This document shows positions 44,659 to 52,697 of a DNA stretch of 64,000 nucleotides, one piece after another; position 1 is the first letter of the stretch, and every line of letters begins with the position of its first letter. The DNA is from Pseudomonadota bacterium (GTDB lineage: Bacteria; Bdellovibrionota_C; UBA2361; OMII01). Both the position numbers and the translations under genes were made by a program. The notes below the pieces were generated by a model that worked only from the letters and a program-made list of their open reading frames with translations, was not told where the DNA came from and searched no databases. Location of the stretch: NCBI GenBank assembly GCA_026390555.1, contig JAPLFS010000064.1:1-64000 (forward strand), in the 5' to 3' direction.

Positions 44659-45767
44659 CTGCTCTCTTCTCCTTCGATGCGAGTTGCGCCCGTGATAGAA
44701 GCGCTAGAGTGCGGGGCTGATTTAACAACTCGGTGAGCTACTGCAGAGATTATGGCAGCAGCTCGCGCTATATCGTTATCGGTAATGCCGTGGTGGGTAA
44801 CGGCGCGCACAACATCACCGGTCCATGGGAATAACAGTACACCCTCGCGCGCACACTCACGGGCGAACTGCGCAGCCGTAATCTGATCATGGCGCAGGTT
44901 AAAGTATACCATATTTGTTTCTGGATCGGGGGTTGAAACGTGCAGTAAGGGACTGTGGCCTAAGAGGAGCGCTAGGCGCCTGGCGTTCGAGTGGTCCTCT
45001 GCCAGCCGACTGATGTTATGCTCTAGGGCGTAGAGAGCCCCCGCAGCCATAATGCCGGATTGGTGCAGGGCACCCCCGTACCACTTTCTAAAGCGCTTGG
45101 CCTCTCTAATCTGCTCTGCAGATCCAAGCAGTGCTGCTCCGAACGGCGCACCGAGCCCTTTGGCGAAGCATATCGAGATCGTATCGCAGCATTCTCCGTA
45201 GGCATGAAACGGTTGCCCCTCTGCAATGGCTGCATTAAAGATGCGCGCTCCATCGATATGCAGATGGTAACCTGAAGTGCGCGCAAACGAGGAGATCTCA
45301 CGCAAACGGGGCAGGGGGAATACCACGCCGCCACACCCGGAGATCGAGTTCTCAAGCCAGATTAACCGCACCTGCGCGTAGTTTCCTCCACGCGGCTTAG
45401 TAGCGATCTGTCGTTCCAGTGTCTCAATGTCTAAGATTCCGCGTGGAGAGCTGCAGGTGTTTAGCATAACTCCAGCCAGATCGGAGCTCTGAGCGCTTTC
45501 AAAGTATGCGATATGGTAGGCTGCATCGGTCAAAACCTCATCACCTGGGCGCGTATGAATACGCAACGCCACCTGGTTGCTCATGGTTCCGGTCGGCATA
45601 AATAAAGCCGATTCCTTGCCGAATAGATCCGCCACAACCCGTTCAAGCTTTTGAACTGTGGAGTCCTCCCCGTAGCAATCATCGCCCACGACGGCGTTGG
45701 CCATAGCCCGGCGCATCTCTATCGAGGGGGTGGTTAGGGTGTCGCTTCTAAGGTCAATTGGCTTCAT
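44637..45767 (-). CDS. ltaE: Low-specificity L-threonine aldolase
   Basis: This is a PLP enzyme that splits L-threonine or beta-hydroxy-amino acids into glycine and an aldehyde. The product (376 residues) has the family's IDLRSDTLTTPSIEMRRAM at the start and DDCYGEDSTVQKLE; the PLP-lysine lies in ICFAKGLGAPFGA. I start at the ATG at 45767; the frame extends 20 codons upstream, and no clear ribosome-binding site is visible at either position. It overlaps the SET gene by 22 bases. Confidence 0.9.
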   Translation of the reverse strand: MKPIDLRSDTLTTPSIEMRRAMANAVVGDDCYGEDSTVQKLERVVADLFGKESALFMPTGTMSNQVALRIHTRPGDEVLTDAAYHIAYFESAQSSDLAGVMLNTCSSPRGILDIETLERQIATKPRGGNYAQVRLIWLENSISGCGGVVFPLPRLREISSFARTSGYHLHIDGARIFNAAIAEGQPFHAYGECCDTISICFAKGLGAPFGAALLGSAEQIREAKRFRKWYGGALHQSGIMAAGALYALEHNISRLAEDHSNARRLALLLGHSPLLHVSTPDPETNMVYFNLRHDQITAAQFARECAREGVLLFPWTGDVVRAVTHHGITDNDIARAAAIISAVAHRVVKSAPHSSASITGATRIEGEESRCVTPIQ

Positions 45768-45890
45768 GGGTTTTAAAACAAAAGGCGCCCGATGCATTGT
45801 ATAGCTAAGTCTAGTTTGGTATACCAAGTTAGCCCTTGCAATGCAAGTGGCGGCGTTGGTTATTCAACGTTAATATTGCCAAATCGTTAT

Positions 45891-47138
45891 ATGTCTGATT
45901 TTAATGTCATTATAGAGCAACGGTCCAAGCACAGGGTGGCTGCAGAGCGCATCCGTGGTAACTGGCAGTCCCCCGTTATAATGGGAGCCGGGACGGTCAA
46001 TACCGAAGCCGACCCGGAATTCTGCCGCCAGTTTGAGGTGGACTATAAACGTACGATTCATGCTAGCGGCGCCGCTTATGAAGAGCGCTTTATGGCGCAG
46101 TATCTAGACGGAGTTTCTAGCACACATGGGGCCCTGCTCTGCTCATCCGGAATGAGCGCGCTGCTTACCTGCCTCGTCTTCTCAAAAACTCGTATAGATT
46201 CTAAGCGGCCAGTGCTAGCTGATAACGGGCTCTATCACGAGACTAAGTTCTTACTTACAGCGCTCTTCGAAGCAGAGCGCGTAGTATACGTTGATTTAGC
46301 CTGCCCAGAGGCGCTGATAGAGGCGCTAGAGAGGCATCAACCGGCAGTAGTTATCCTTGAACCCCAAAGAAATACGGCAGGAATGGAGGTGCTCGATTGT
46401 GCCTTAGTGTTTCGTGAGATCGAGCGTAGGTCGAGCTCATCTATGCTTATCATCGATGACTCCTCGACCTTCTCAGCTCCAGAGCTAGTGGAGCTTGCTG
46501 CGCAGTATGGTCTTACAGAGCAGCTCCTAATAGCGGCAAGCCTTCTTAAGCTGCATCAGTATGGACTCGATCTTGTAGCGTCGGGCATTATCGTTGCTGC
46601 GCGCAAACAGATCTCGGAGTTCGGATGTCTAACAACATGCAGGACTCATTTTGGGACTAATATTAGTGAAGATGCAGCGGTAATGCTCCCCGAGCCGAAT
46701 GCGCAGCTATTTAGCGATCGTATGGCTGTTATTACCCGTAATAGCGCGCAGATGTCGCTAGATATGGCCAAGATCATTGATGATAAAGCCACGGTTATGA
46801 GCCCTTGGTGCAACGATGATGCGGTTATACTTGCGCCGTCATCATTCTCGCCATTTTTCTCCCTAAGCGTTGCTGGATGGAATAACGACCGTTACCGCAG
46901 CTTTATAGCACGGGCGATAGAGCTGGCTGAGGAGCAGGGGGTATTGCTGCATGCCGGAACATCTTTTGGGTTCGATATCACCAGGATCTATCTGATTGAA
47001 TCAAAGCTTGAGTGGCTTACGCCGTTTCTCAGGATCTCGCCCGGTATGGAGGAGCCGGAGATGACTGAACGCTTGGCAACACTATTATCCTTAGCGCTGT
47101 GTGGTGAGCTGTGTGCAGAAAAGGTAGCTACGGAATGA
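45891..47138 (+). CDS. Fold-type I PLP enzyme (Cys/Met metabolism-like)
   Basis: This is a 415-residue PLP-dependent enzyme. The presumed PLP-lysine is Lys220 (SLLKLHQYGLDLVASG) and the Asp that binds the pyridine nitrogen is near 189 (LIIDDSSTF). The overall layout (STHGALLCSSGMSAL) is that of the cystathionine gamma-synthase/aminotransferase family, but I cannot name a substrate. I start at MSDFNVI (ATG 45891). Its stop overlaps the next start as ATGA, the first of two such joins. It is divergent from ltaE, 123 bases away. Confidence 0.85.
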   Translation: MSDFNVIIEQRSKHRVAAERIRGNWQSPVIMGAGTVNTEADPEFCRQFEVDYKRTIHASGAAYEERFMAQYLDGVSSTHGALLCSSGMSALLTCLVFSKTRIDSKRPVLADNGLYHETKFLLTALFEAERVVYVDLACPEALIEALERHQPAVVILEPQRNTAGMEVLDCALVFREIERRSSSSMLIIDDSSTFSAPELVELAAQYGLTEQLLIAASLLKLHQYGLDLVASGIIVAARKQISEFGCLTTCRTHFGTNISEDAAVMLPEPNAQLFSDRMAVITRNSAQMSLDMAKIIDDKATVMSPWCNDDAVILAPSSFSPFFSLSVAGWNNDRYRSFIARAIELAEEQGVLLHAGTSFGFDITRIYLIESKLEWLTPFLRISPGMEEPEMTERLATLLSLALCGELCAEKVATE

Positions 47139-48577
47139 GTATAGCTCATAAGGCCCATAGCGTTAGGCATCCGGTCTCTCCAGCACTTAAGGGGATCGTG
47201 CATCCCTGGGTTACAGGGTGTCTGGCTAAGCCAGTGCTGCTGCACGAACTGATAGCAAGGTATGGCTCCCCAGTGCACGTTATGCGCCCCGACCTGTTAG
47301 CTCAGAACATAGAGAGATTTCAGGCAACACTAGGCGCTCTAACGGTAAGGCATCAACTTTTTTACACCCGTAAGGCTAATAAGTGCGCGGCCCTGGTGCG
47401 TGCAGCTATTGGGGCCGGTATAGGTATTGATGTTTCGAGTAAAGATGAGCTGGTTTCATCCCTTGCACTCGGTTGCGCGCCGCAATCTATCGTAGTGACG
47501 GCGGCAGCGAAACCGGCGCAGCTATTAGAGCAGATTACCCAGCATGCTCCCGTAGTGGTGCTAGATAACGCTAGCGAGATTCCGCTGCTTAAAGAGGCCG
47601 CAGCGCTGCGCGGGGCTCCTCTGGATATTCTTATTCGTGTTTGTGATTTTCCTGCTAGTGAATCACCCTGGCCAAGCCGCTTCGGAGTTCCGGCAGGGCA
47701 GGTGTCAGAACTGCTAAGTGGTTGGAGATCGAATGCAGCAGCGCTTAATCTGCGTGGGTTTCACTTTCACCTCGATGGGTATTCAATCGCCGAACGGGGT
47801 GCGGCGCTGCAGTACTGTATAAAATTGATCGATCAGGCGCGCTCGCTTGGGCTAGAGCCAGATACGATCGATGCTGGTGGTGGAATTATGGTGCGCTACC
47901 TTGCACGCGAGGAGCAGCTAGGGAACTTTATCGAGGCGCTCAAAACTTCACTCTCAGTAGAGCAAGCTCCCATTACATTTAGGGGGGATGCTTTAGGGCT
48001 AACGGTCGATAACGGAATGGTCTCTGGAGCACCACGACTCTATCCATTCGCTACCCCTGTTGCAATGGAGAGCTGCATTGAGGAGATCCTTGGTTGGTGC
48101 CCATTAGGGAGCAGCGTTACGGTTGCGGAGGCCTTAATCAAGCGCGACATTAAGGTCTGTTTTGAACTCGGCCGAGCATTGCTTGACCAGGTCGGTATAA
48201 CGGTGGCCCGGATTGATGCAGTAAAGCGTTTGAGTGACGGCGATATCGCGCTAACCCTAGAGATGAATCAAACTAACAACCGCGCAGTAAGTGCTGATTT
48301 TTGCGTTGATCCATATTTTATCACAGCTATTGCCGATGATGGGCAAAGCAGCGGGGCGTTCCTGTTCGGCGATACCTGCATGGAGAGCGATCTTATACTA
48401 AAGCGACGGGTCAGGATCCCTGCAACGATTGCGCGCGGGGACCTGTGCGTATTTTTCAATACCGCTGGATATCATATGCACCTTTTCGAGAATGCAGGAC
48501 ACCGCAACACGTTGCCCTATAACATCATCATGAATCCAGATATGACTTGTACCCAGGAACAGGAGTGTCACCAATGA
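47135..48577 (+). CDS. Fold-type III PLP decarboxylase-like enzyme
   Basis: This resembles diaminopimelate/ornithine decarboxylase (alanine-racemase fold plus beta-domain). The PLP-lysine is Lys80 in FYTRKANK (canonical Y-x-x-K-A-N). GFHFHLDGYS corresponds to the substrate-side H-x-G-S segment, ELGRALLDQVG to the E-x-G-R segment, and GDTCMESDLI to the C-E-S/T-D segment with the second active-site residues. The length is 480 residues. It overlaps its neighbours at both ends (ATGA). The substrate is unknown and a role in lysine synthesis is unlikely in this context. Confidence 0.87.
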   Translation: MSIAHKAHSVRHPVSPALKGIVHPWVTGCLAKPVLLHELIARYGSPVHVMRPDLLAQNIERFQATLGALTVRHQLFYTRKANKCAALVRAAIGAGIGIDVSSKDELVSSLALGCAPQSIVVTAAAKPAQLLEQITQHAPVVVLDNASEIPLLKEAAALRGAPLDILIRVCDFPASESPWPSRFGVPAGQVSELLSGWRSNAAALNLRGFHFHLDGYSIAERGAALQYCIKLIDQARSLGLEPDTIDAGGGIMVRYLAREEQLGNFIEALKTSLSVEQAPITFRGDALGLTVDNGMVSGAPRLYPFATPVAMESCIEEILGWCPLGSSVTVAEALIKRDIKVCFELGRALLDQVGITVARIDAVKRLSDGDIALTLEMNQTNNRAVSADFCVDPYFITAIADDGQSSGAFLFGDTCMESDLILKRRVRIPATIARGDLCVFFNTAGYHMHLFENAGHRNTLPYNIIMNPDMTCTQEQECHQ

Positions 48578-49404
48578 TAGCAAAAAACGATATATCTCAG
48601 CTTACAAAGGTATCTGAAGGTGTGCGCCAGGAGCTGGCTGCAGAGCTTAGAGCTGCCGATGTTAATTGGAAGCAAGCTTACGGGGAGTATCAGTCCGGGG
48701 GGTGGTATGTGGCTCCCTTAGCGAACTCGCAGGGCTCAGAAGATCAGCTTAAGCTCGACGCAGGAGCCCCATGCGCAACGCCGCTGCTTGGCCGCATGCC
48801 ATCCGTACAGAGGTTCTTGGATTCAACGGAGCTAGACTACAGGCTCGTACGGCTCGCCCGTATAGCTCCGGGAGCGTTTATGCATGAGCATAACGACGAG
48901 GTTGGTATCCAACAGGAGCGACTACGGTTACATCTACCGATTACTACGCAGCCAGACGCGGTGCTTAGCTTTGATGGTGTAAATGTACATGCAGCAGAGG
49001 GTTATCTGTGGAAGCTTGACCATGAGAGGGTTGCGCATGCGGCAGCAAATTTCGGAAAGACCGGTCGGGTTCATCTGATCGTGGATTGTTTGGTAAACGA
49101 TCGGCTCAGGGAGCTTGTCGCCGGGGAAGCACTTGATCAGAGCCTTGTACTTCCTAAACCGATCCTGAGTGTTGCGTTCAAGCGTGAGCTGATGGCCTGT
49201 TCCATTGAGTTACTACATGCAGGTCAGCAGCAAAAAGCGGAAGATAGGTTGCTAGCAACTTTCTCACGCTTTGATCTGCAGGGCGGCTCATCTTATGATC
49301 TGCTGATCGAGATGTACGAAAGCCTGCCGCACTATACGGAACGACTTGAGTACTGGCGCGAGCGGCTTAAAGAGGTGCGCGGCAGAACGGAACGGTTACA
49401 GTAA
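48574..49404 (+). CDS. Aspartyl/asparaginyl beta-hydroxylase-like oxygenase
   Basis: Fe(II)/2-oxoglutarate oxygenases of this family hydroxylate beta-carbons of amino acids. The 276-residue product has HEHND (104-108) and RLRLHLPI (116-123). WKLDHERVAHAAANFG (147 onward) contains the likely second iron His, and RVHLIVDC follows. AGGAG lies 8 bases before the start. The stop TAA is at the edge of the 170-bp repeat; the ending 42 codons (DLQGGSSYDLL onward) are the part duplicated at 51461. Confidence 0.85.
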   Translation: MIAKNDISQLTKVSEGVRQELAAELRAADVNWKQAYGEYQSGGWYVAPLANSQGSEDQLKLDAGAPCATPLLGRMPSVQRFLDSTELDYRLVRLARIAPGAFMHEHNDEVGIQQERLRLHLPITTQPDAVLSFDGVNVHAAEGYLWKLDHERVAHAAANFGKTGRVHLIVDCLVNDRLRELVAGEALDQSLVLPKPILSVAFKRELMACSIELLHAGQQQKAEDRLLATFSRFDLQGGSSYDLLIEMYESLPHYTERLEYWRERLKEVRGRTERLQ

Positions 49405-49440
49405 GGTTACCGGTAAAGTTGCGAGCCACTCAGCATACTC
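49271..49440. repeat. 170-bp direct repeat, copy 1
   Basis: The 3' end of the hydroxylase gene plus the tail of the convergent lpxL-like gene. It matches 51461-51630 at 168 of 170 positions; the two differences (49293 and 49299) are third-codon-position changes. The last 22 bases (49419-49440) are repeated immediately again at 49441-49462. Confidence 0.97.
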
Positions 49441-49863
49441 TTGCGAGCCACTCAGCATACTCCCGCGACGAGAGCTTTAGTCCGCTCGGCTGAGTACGCC
49501 ACCGTTTATGAAACCACACCCAACTCCTCAAGACGACGAGGCGAGCGGGCTAAACTTGCGGCTCGTTCCGCAAAGGAAAAAGAGAGCGAACCAGAGAGCA
49601 ACTATAGCGACTACCGGAGTGAGTTCCGTAAGAGTGCTTGGGCTGCCTGCATTAAGCGCATCTATGAGATAGATCCACTTGAGTGCCCCAAGTGCAAGGC
49701 GCAGATGAGGATTATCGCCTTTATTCAAGATGAGCACTCAATCAAAGATATTATGAGGGCAGAGGGTCTCCCAGACTTCAGAGCACCGCCAGCTATCCCA
49801 AAGTTCATAGATATCTCGCAGGATACCTATGAGCTTTCCTCTAGTGACTCTTTCGAGCCATAA
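49441..49863 (+). pseudogene. IS91-family transposase, C-terminal fragment
   Basis: This is a 141-codon open frame whose end carries the C-terminal signature of IS91-type rolling-circle transposases: YEIDPLECPKCKAQMRIIAF (zinc-like C-P-x-C), then a short helical tail. The N-terminal catalytic tyrosine domain is missing. The frame is open right up to the 22-bp repeat boundary, so the truncation coincides with the repeat. Not expected to be active. Confidence 0.7.
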
Positions 49864-50315
49864 CCTGATGACTCATTTGATGACGGGGTGGGGGACGTAT
49901 AGCTGCCATGCTATTTTTCGCTACTTAGCTTGTCCCCTCGTGTTCTTCTGGTAGGTCAAAAACGGTAATCTGTTGACGATAAACAACTTTTCTACAACTT
50001 TCGGCCATACCAAGGGCCCTGTAAGGGTCCTGTTGCAATGTCGAGACCGCAGATCAGCTACTTGCGGAAAATGAATTGATTTTCCTATCCGTCATGGACT
50101 CCTTGCCGACGGCTATTGGAGAGAGGGCATATTTACCAGGTTCGCCGAAATTGACCTGGATGCCCTTACTCAAGCCTTTGGGGAAAGAGTGCTCGCACAG
50201 CTCCACAAAAGGGAGCTCCTCACTGACGATTTAGAAATGCCCTGAAATCTCAGGAATGACGTAATTTGTTGATTGCACCTTGTATCGGATAGGTATAAAA
50301 TAGAGCCTATCCGAT
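49864..50315. other. Degenerate stretch between transposase fragments and fic
   Basis: Apart from the internal transposase fragment (50075-50245) I see no gene. Frames are broken and composition is mixed. Confidence 0.4.
50075..50245 (+). pseudogene. IS91-family transposase, internal fragment
   Basis: A 56-codon open stretch begins after a stop at 50072-50074 and reads DFPIRHGLLADGYWREGIF and then DLDALTQAFGERVLAQLHKR. This resembles the segment of IS91 transposases with the pattern 'H.H.L..DGvf ... vl..L...gll'. It lies downstream of the C-terminal fragment, so the two come from rearranged or different copies. Weak but plausible match. Confidence 0.5.
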
Positions 50316-51230
50316 ATGAGTGCTGAAATACTAAAAAGAATTGAAAGTAAGAAAAATAAGCTTCTGGCCTTACGCCCCTTGCCCCAAGCTGCTCTAAAAC
50401 GACTCAAGTCTGAATTGTCCATCGAATGGACCTACAACTCCAACGCCATAGAGGGAAATACTCTCACTCTTCAAGAGACCAAGATGGTTCTGGAGCAAGG
50501 CATAACCATCAAGGGGAAAAATCTTTGCGAGCACTTCGAGGCAAAAAATCATGAGCAGGCAATCTACTTTGTCGAAACACTAGCAAAGCCCAAGTACTCA
50601 CTCACGGAGAAAGATGTATTCAATATTCATAGTTTGGTGCTACAGAATATAGAGTCTGAATTTGCTGGACGGTATCGAAATGGGCAGGTTCGTATTCTAG
50701 GGGCAAACTTTGTGCCGCCTAACTACTTAAAAGTTAGCGGGCTCATGACGGAGCTAATAGATTTTGTAAATGGCAACAGGGACAAGCTCAATATTGTAGA
50801 ACTAATTGCCAAATTCCATCATAAATTTGTTTGGATTCATCCATTTTTTGATGGCAATGGGCGAACCGCACGTCTGCTGATGAACCTTCTCTTTATGAAA
50901 TATGGATATCCACCCGCCATCATTCTTAAAAACAACAGGAAGCAGTATTATCGCTCTTTGAATCTAGCTAACAACGGCAGCTTTGATCCGTTCATTCTAT
51001 TAGTTGCACAAGCATTAGAACGCACCTTAGATCTTTACCTGGAAAGCTGTGGCGCATTGGGGCACGATGAATATGTTCTTCTATCGACTCTTGCAAAGAA
51101 GTTCCCATACTCTCAGGAGTATCTAAGCCTGTTGGCGCGGCAGGGGAAGATTGATGCCCACAAGAAAGCCAGAAATTGGCTGGCCACTGAGAAATCAGTC
51201 AAAGAATATTTGAAGAAACTTGAAAGATAG
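50316..51230 (+). CDS. Fic-domain protein, class II (self-inhibited)
   Basis: Fic proteins transfer AMP or a related group from a nucleotide to a protein hydroxyl. The 304-residue product has the full motif HPFFDGNGR (175-183) with the catalytic His. An N-terminal inhibitory motif SNAIEGN (42-48, S-x-x-x-E-G) puts it in the class with an inhibitory helix in the same protein. A C-terminal helical domain follows from about residue 245. AT-richer than flanking core genes. No antitoxin gene is next to it; none is needed in this class. Confidence 0.92.
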   Translation: MSAEILKRIESKKNKLLALRPLPQAALKRLKSELSIEWTYNSNAIEGNTLTLQETKMVLEQGITIKGKNLCEHFEAKNHEQAIYFVETLAKPKYSLTEKDVFNIHSLVLQNIESEFAGRYRNGQVRILGANFVPPNYLKVSGLMTELIDFVNGNRDKLNIVELIAKFHHKFVWIHPFFDGNGRTARLLMNLLFMKYGYPPAIILKNNRKQYYRSLNLANNGSFDPFILLVAQALERTLDLYLESCGALGHDEYVLLSTLAKKFPYSQEYLSLLARQGKIDAHKKARNWLATEKSVKEYLKKLER

Positions 51231-51585
51231 GATTTTCAAAATGGGGTGTAGTATCTGAAGTAGCTTAAGATACTGAAATATCGTAGTATTCCTCCTTAAA
51301 GTATCCAAATTGCATCCAGTATTTCCAGGTTATGTGCCCATGAAACGATTCGAGTTTAAACAAGGCAGCTCTTCCAACATATCCTCCCGTTATAATTGCA
51401 GGTAAACGCTAACGACTATAAAAATCTTGCGCTATGACGCCGTTGAGTGGACGCTTACCGTTGATCTGCAGGGCGGCTCATCCTATGACCTGCTGATCGA
51501 GATGTACGAAAGCCTGCCGCACTATACGGAACGACTTGAGTACTGGCGCGAGCGGCTTAAAGAGGTGCGCGGCAGAACGGAACGG
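51231..51585. other. Non-coding stretch and second repeat copy
   Basis: After fic there is a hairpin AGTATCT / AGATACT (51250-51256, 51268-51274) without a T-run. Then comes a sequence of unknown origin to about 51460, followed by the second copy of the 170-bp repeat. Confidence 0.5.
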
Positions 51586-51630
51586 TTACAGTAAGGTTAC
51601 CGGTAAAGTTGCGAGCCACTCAGCATACTC
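51461..51630. repeat. 170-bp direct repeat, copy 2
   Basis: Duplicate of 49271-49440 (168/170). On the + strand it holds a copy of the last 42 codons of the hydroxylase gene, cut off from the gene. On the - strand it holds the genuine last 15 or so codons and stop of the lpxL-like gene. Confidence 0.97.
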
Positions 51631-52488
51631 CTGACTAGGAAAGCGACGGATGAGGGTCTCAAGGCGTCTGTTGTATTCACTTAGGAGCTGCTCCGCAGAG
51701 CTCGAGCTATCTAATTCCTCGATAAAGATCTCAAAACGAAAACATGAGGTACGAAAGATAAAGGCTGAGACAAAGCGCGCGTTAAATTTCTGGCCTAGCC
51801 CAATTAGCGCCGAGGGTGTTTGAGCCGGCGTGCCAAAGAAGGGTACAGAGATGCTATCGACCCGTGTATCCTGATCCAGTAGTGCGGCGATCACTCGGCG
51901 CTCCTTCAGGCAGGCCAATAGACGTTTTAGCCCCGAACGGTCGGAGCGCCAGACCGTTTCTATACCGTACGCTTCACGCAGGGCACGAAGCACCACCTGG
52001 CCAGTAGGGCTGCGCGCTTCACGTCCTATAGTTGTTAAGGCAACCCCACGCGAAATGCCGTACGCAGCCAGGAGATCCCAGTTACCGGTATGAGCGGTCA
52101 GAGTAACAAGGGGGCGGTCCTCTGCTAACCAAGTTGTGACGCGCTCCCAGTCCGCGCACTTAATATTAGGATATCCAGTACGGAGTAGGGGCTTAAGGTT
52201 AAGGCTCTCAAGCATCGTTCTGCCTGTATTGGCGAAGATACGGGGAAGTAGAGCCGTGGCGTTGTGAGCAGGCAGAAAGGCTCTCAGCTGCAGCGCTGCA
52301 AAGCGGCGGTCACGGCTCGGGATAAGCCCAAAGAGATAGCCTAGGCAGGCCCCGAGGACGCTACGAAGGCTAAGGGGCAGCAGCCCTATAACCCTGAGTA
52401 GGGCCAGTAACGCGCGACCGCTAAACGGATCTGTTTGTGCTAGCACCCGTTCCGGCGCGTGTTTACTCTGTTCGTAACTATTCAGCAT
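51586..52488 (-). CDS. lpxL: Lipid A acyltransferase (LpxL/HtrB family)
   Basis: This is an acyltransferase that adds a secondary acyl chain to lipid A at the inner membrane. The 300-residue product has the characteristic catalytic TAHTGNWDLLA (H-x4-D pattern) about one third in and LLDQDTRVDSISVPFFG later. I start at the ATG at 52488; a TTG 36 bases upstream is in frame, with AGGGG too close. Its last codons lie in the 170-bp repeat. The exact acyl donor or acceptor is not known. Confidence 0.87.
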   Translation of the reverse strand: MLNSYEQSKHAPERVLAQTDPFSGRALLALLRVIGLLPLSLRSVLGACLGYLFGLIPSRDRRFAALQLRAFLPAHNATALLPRIFANTGRTMLESLNLKPLLRTGYPNIKCADWERVTTWLAEDRPLVTLTAHTGNWDLLAAYGISRGVALTTIGREARSPTGQVVLRALREAYGIETVWRSDRSGLKRLLACLKERRVIAALLDQDTRVDSISVPFFGTPAQTPSALIGLGQKFNARFVSAFIFRTSCFRFEIFIEELDSSSSAEQLLSEYNRRLETLIRRFPSQEYAEWLATLPVTLL

Positions 52489-52524
52489 ATTCCAGAGATA
52501 TTCGCATACGGTAATGACACTCAA

Positions 52525-52697
52525 TAGCCCCTAAGGGGCCGATTTGCTCCGCAAATCGGGGGGGTGAAAACATTAACTGGTCACAAAATCTGCCGTCCCC
52601 GATCAGGGGACGACCAATAGAATTACCTATGAAACTTCGCCGTAATCTAAGTAGCTTGAATCGCGACATTAAACTACTGTGACCAGTTTGCTCTGTT
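52525..52697. repeat. Palindrome-rich intergenic element
   Basis: Between the lpxL-like gene and the M50 gene are a 9-bp stem CCGATTTGC / GCAAATCGG (52539-52559), a 7-bp stem CGTCCCC / GGGGACG (52594-52612) and outer arms AACTGGTCAC / GTGACCAGTT (52575-52584, 52679-52688) about 114 bases apart. This resembles a small inverted-repeat element. No open frame. Confidence 0.6.

Larger units (their letters stand above)
49441..51460. mobile_element. Inserted segment with IS91-like remnants and a fic gene
   Basis: Just over 2 kb lies between the two 170-bp repeat copies. It starts with a second 22-bp copy of the repeat end and an open transposase C-terminal fragment, then a broken middle piece and the AT-richer fic gene. 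Without it, the hydroxylase and the lpxL-like genes would be convergent neighbours overlapping by about 9 bases. I infer acquisition or rearrangement by an IS91/ISCR-type rolling-circle element; ends are not precisely defined. Confidence 0.6.
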
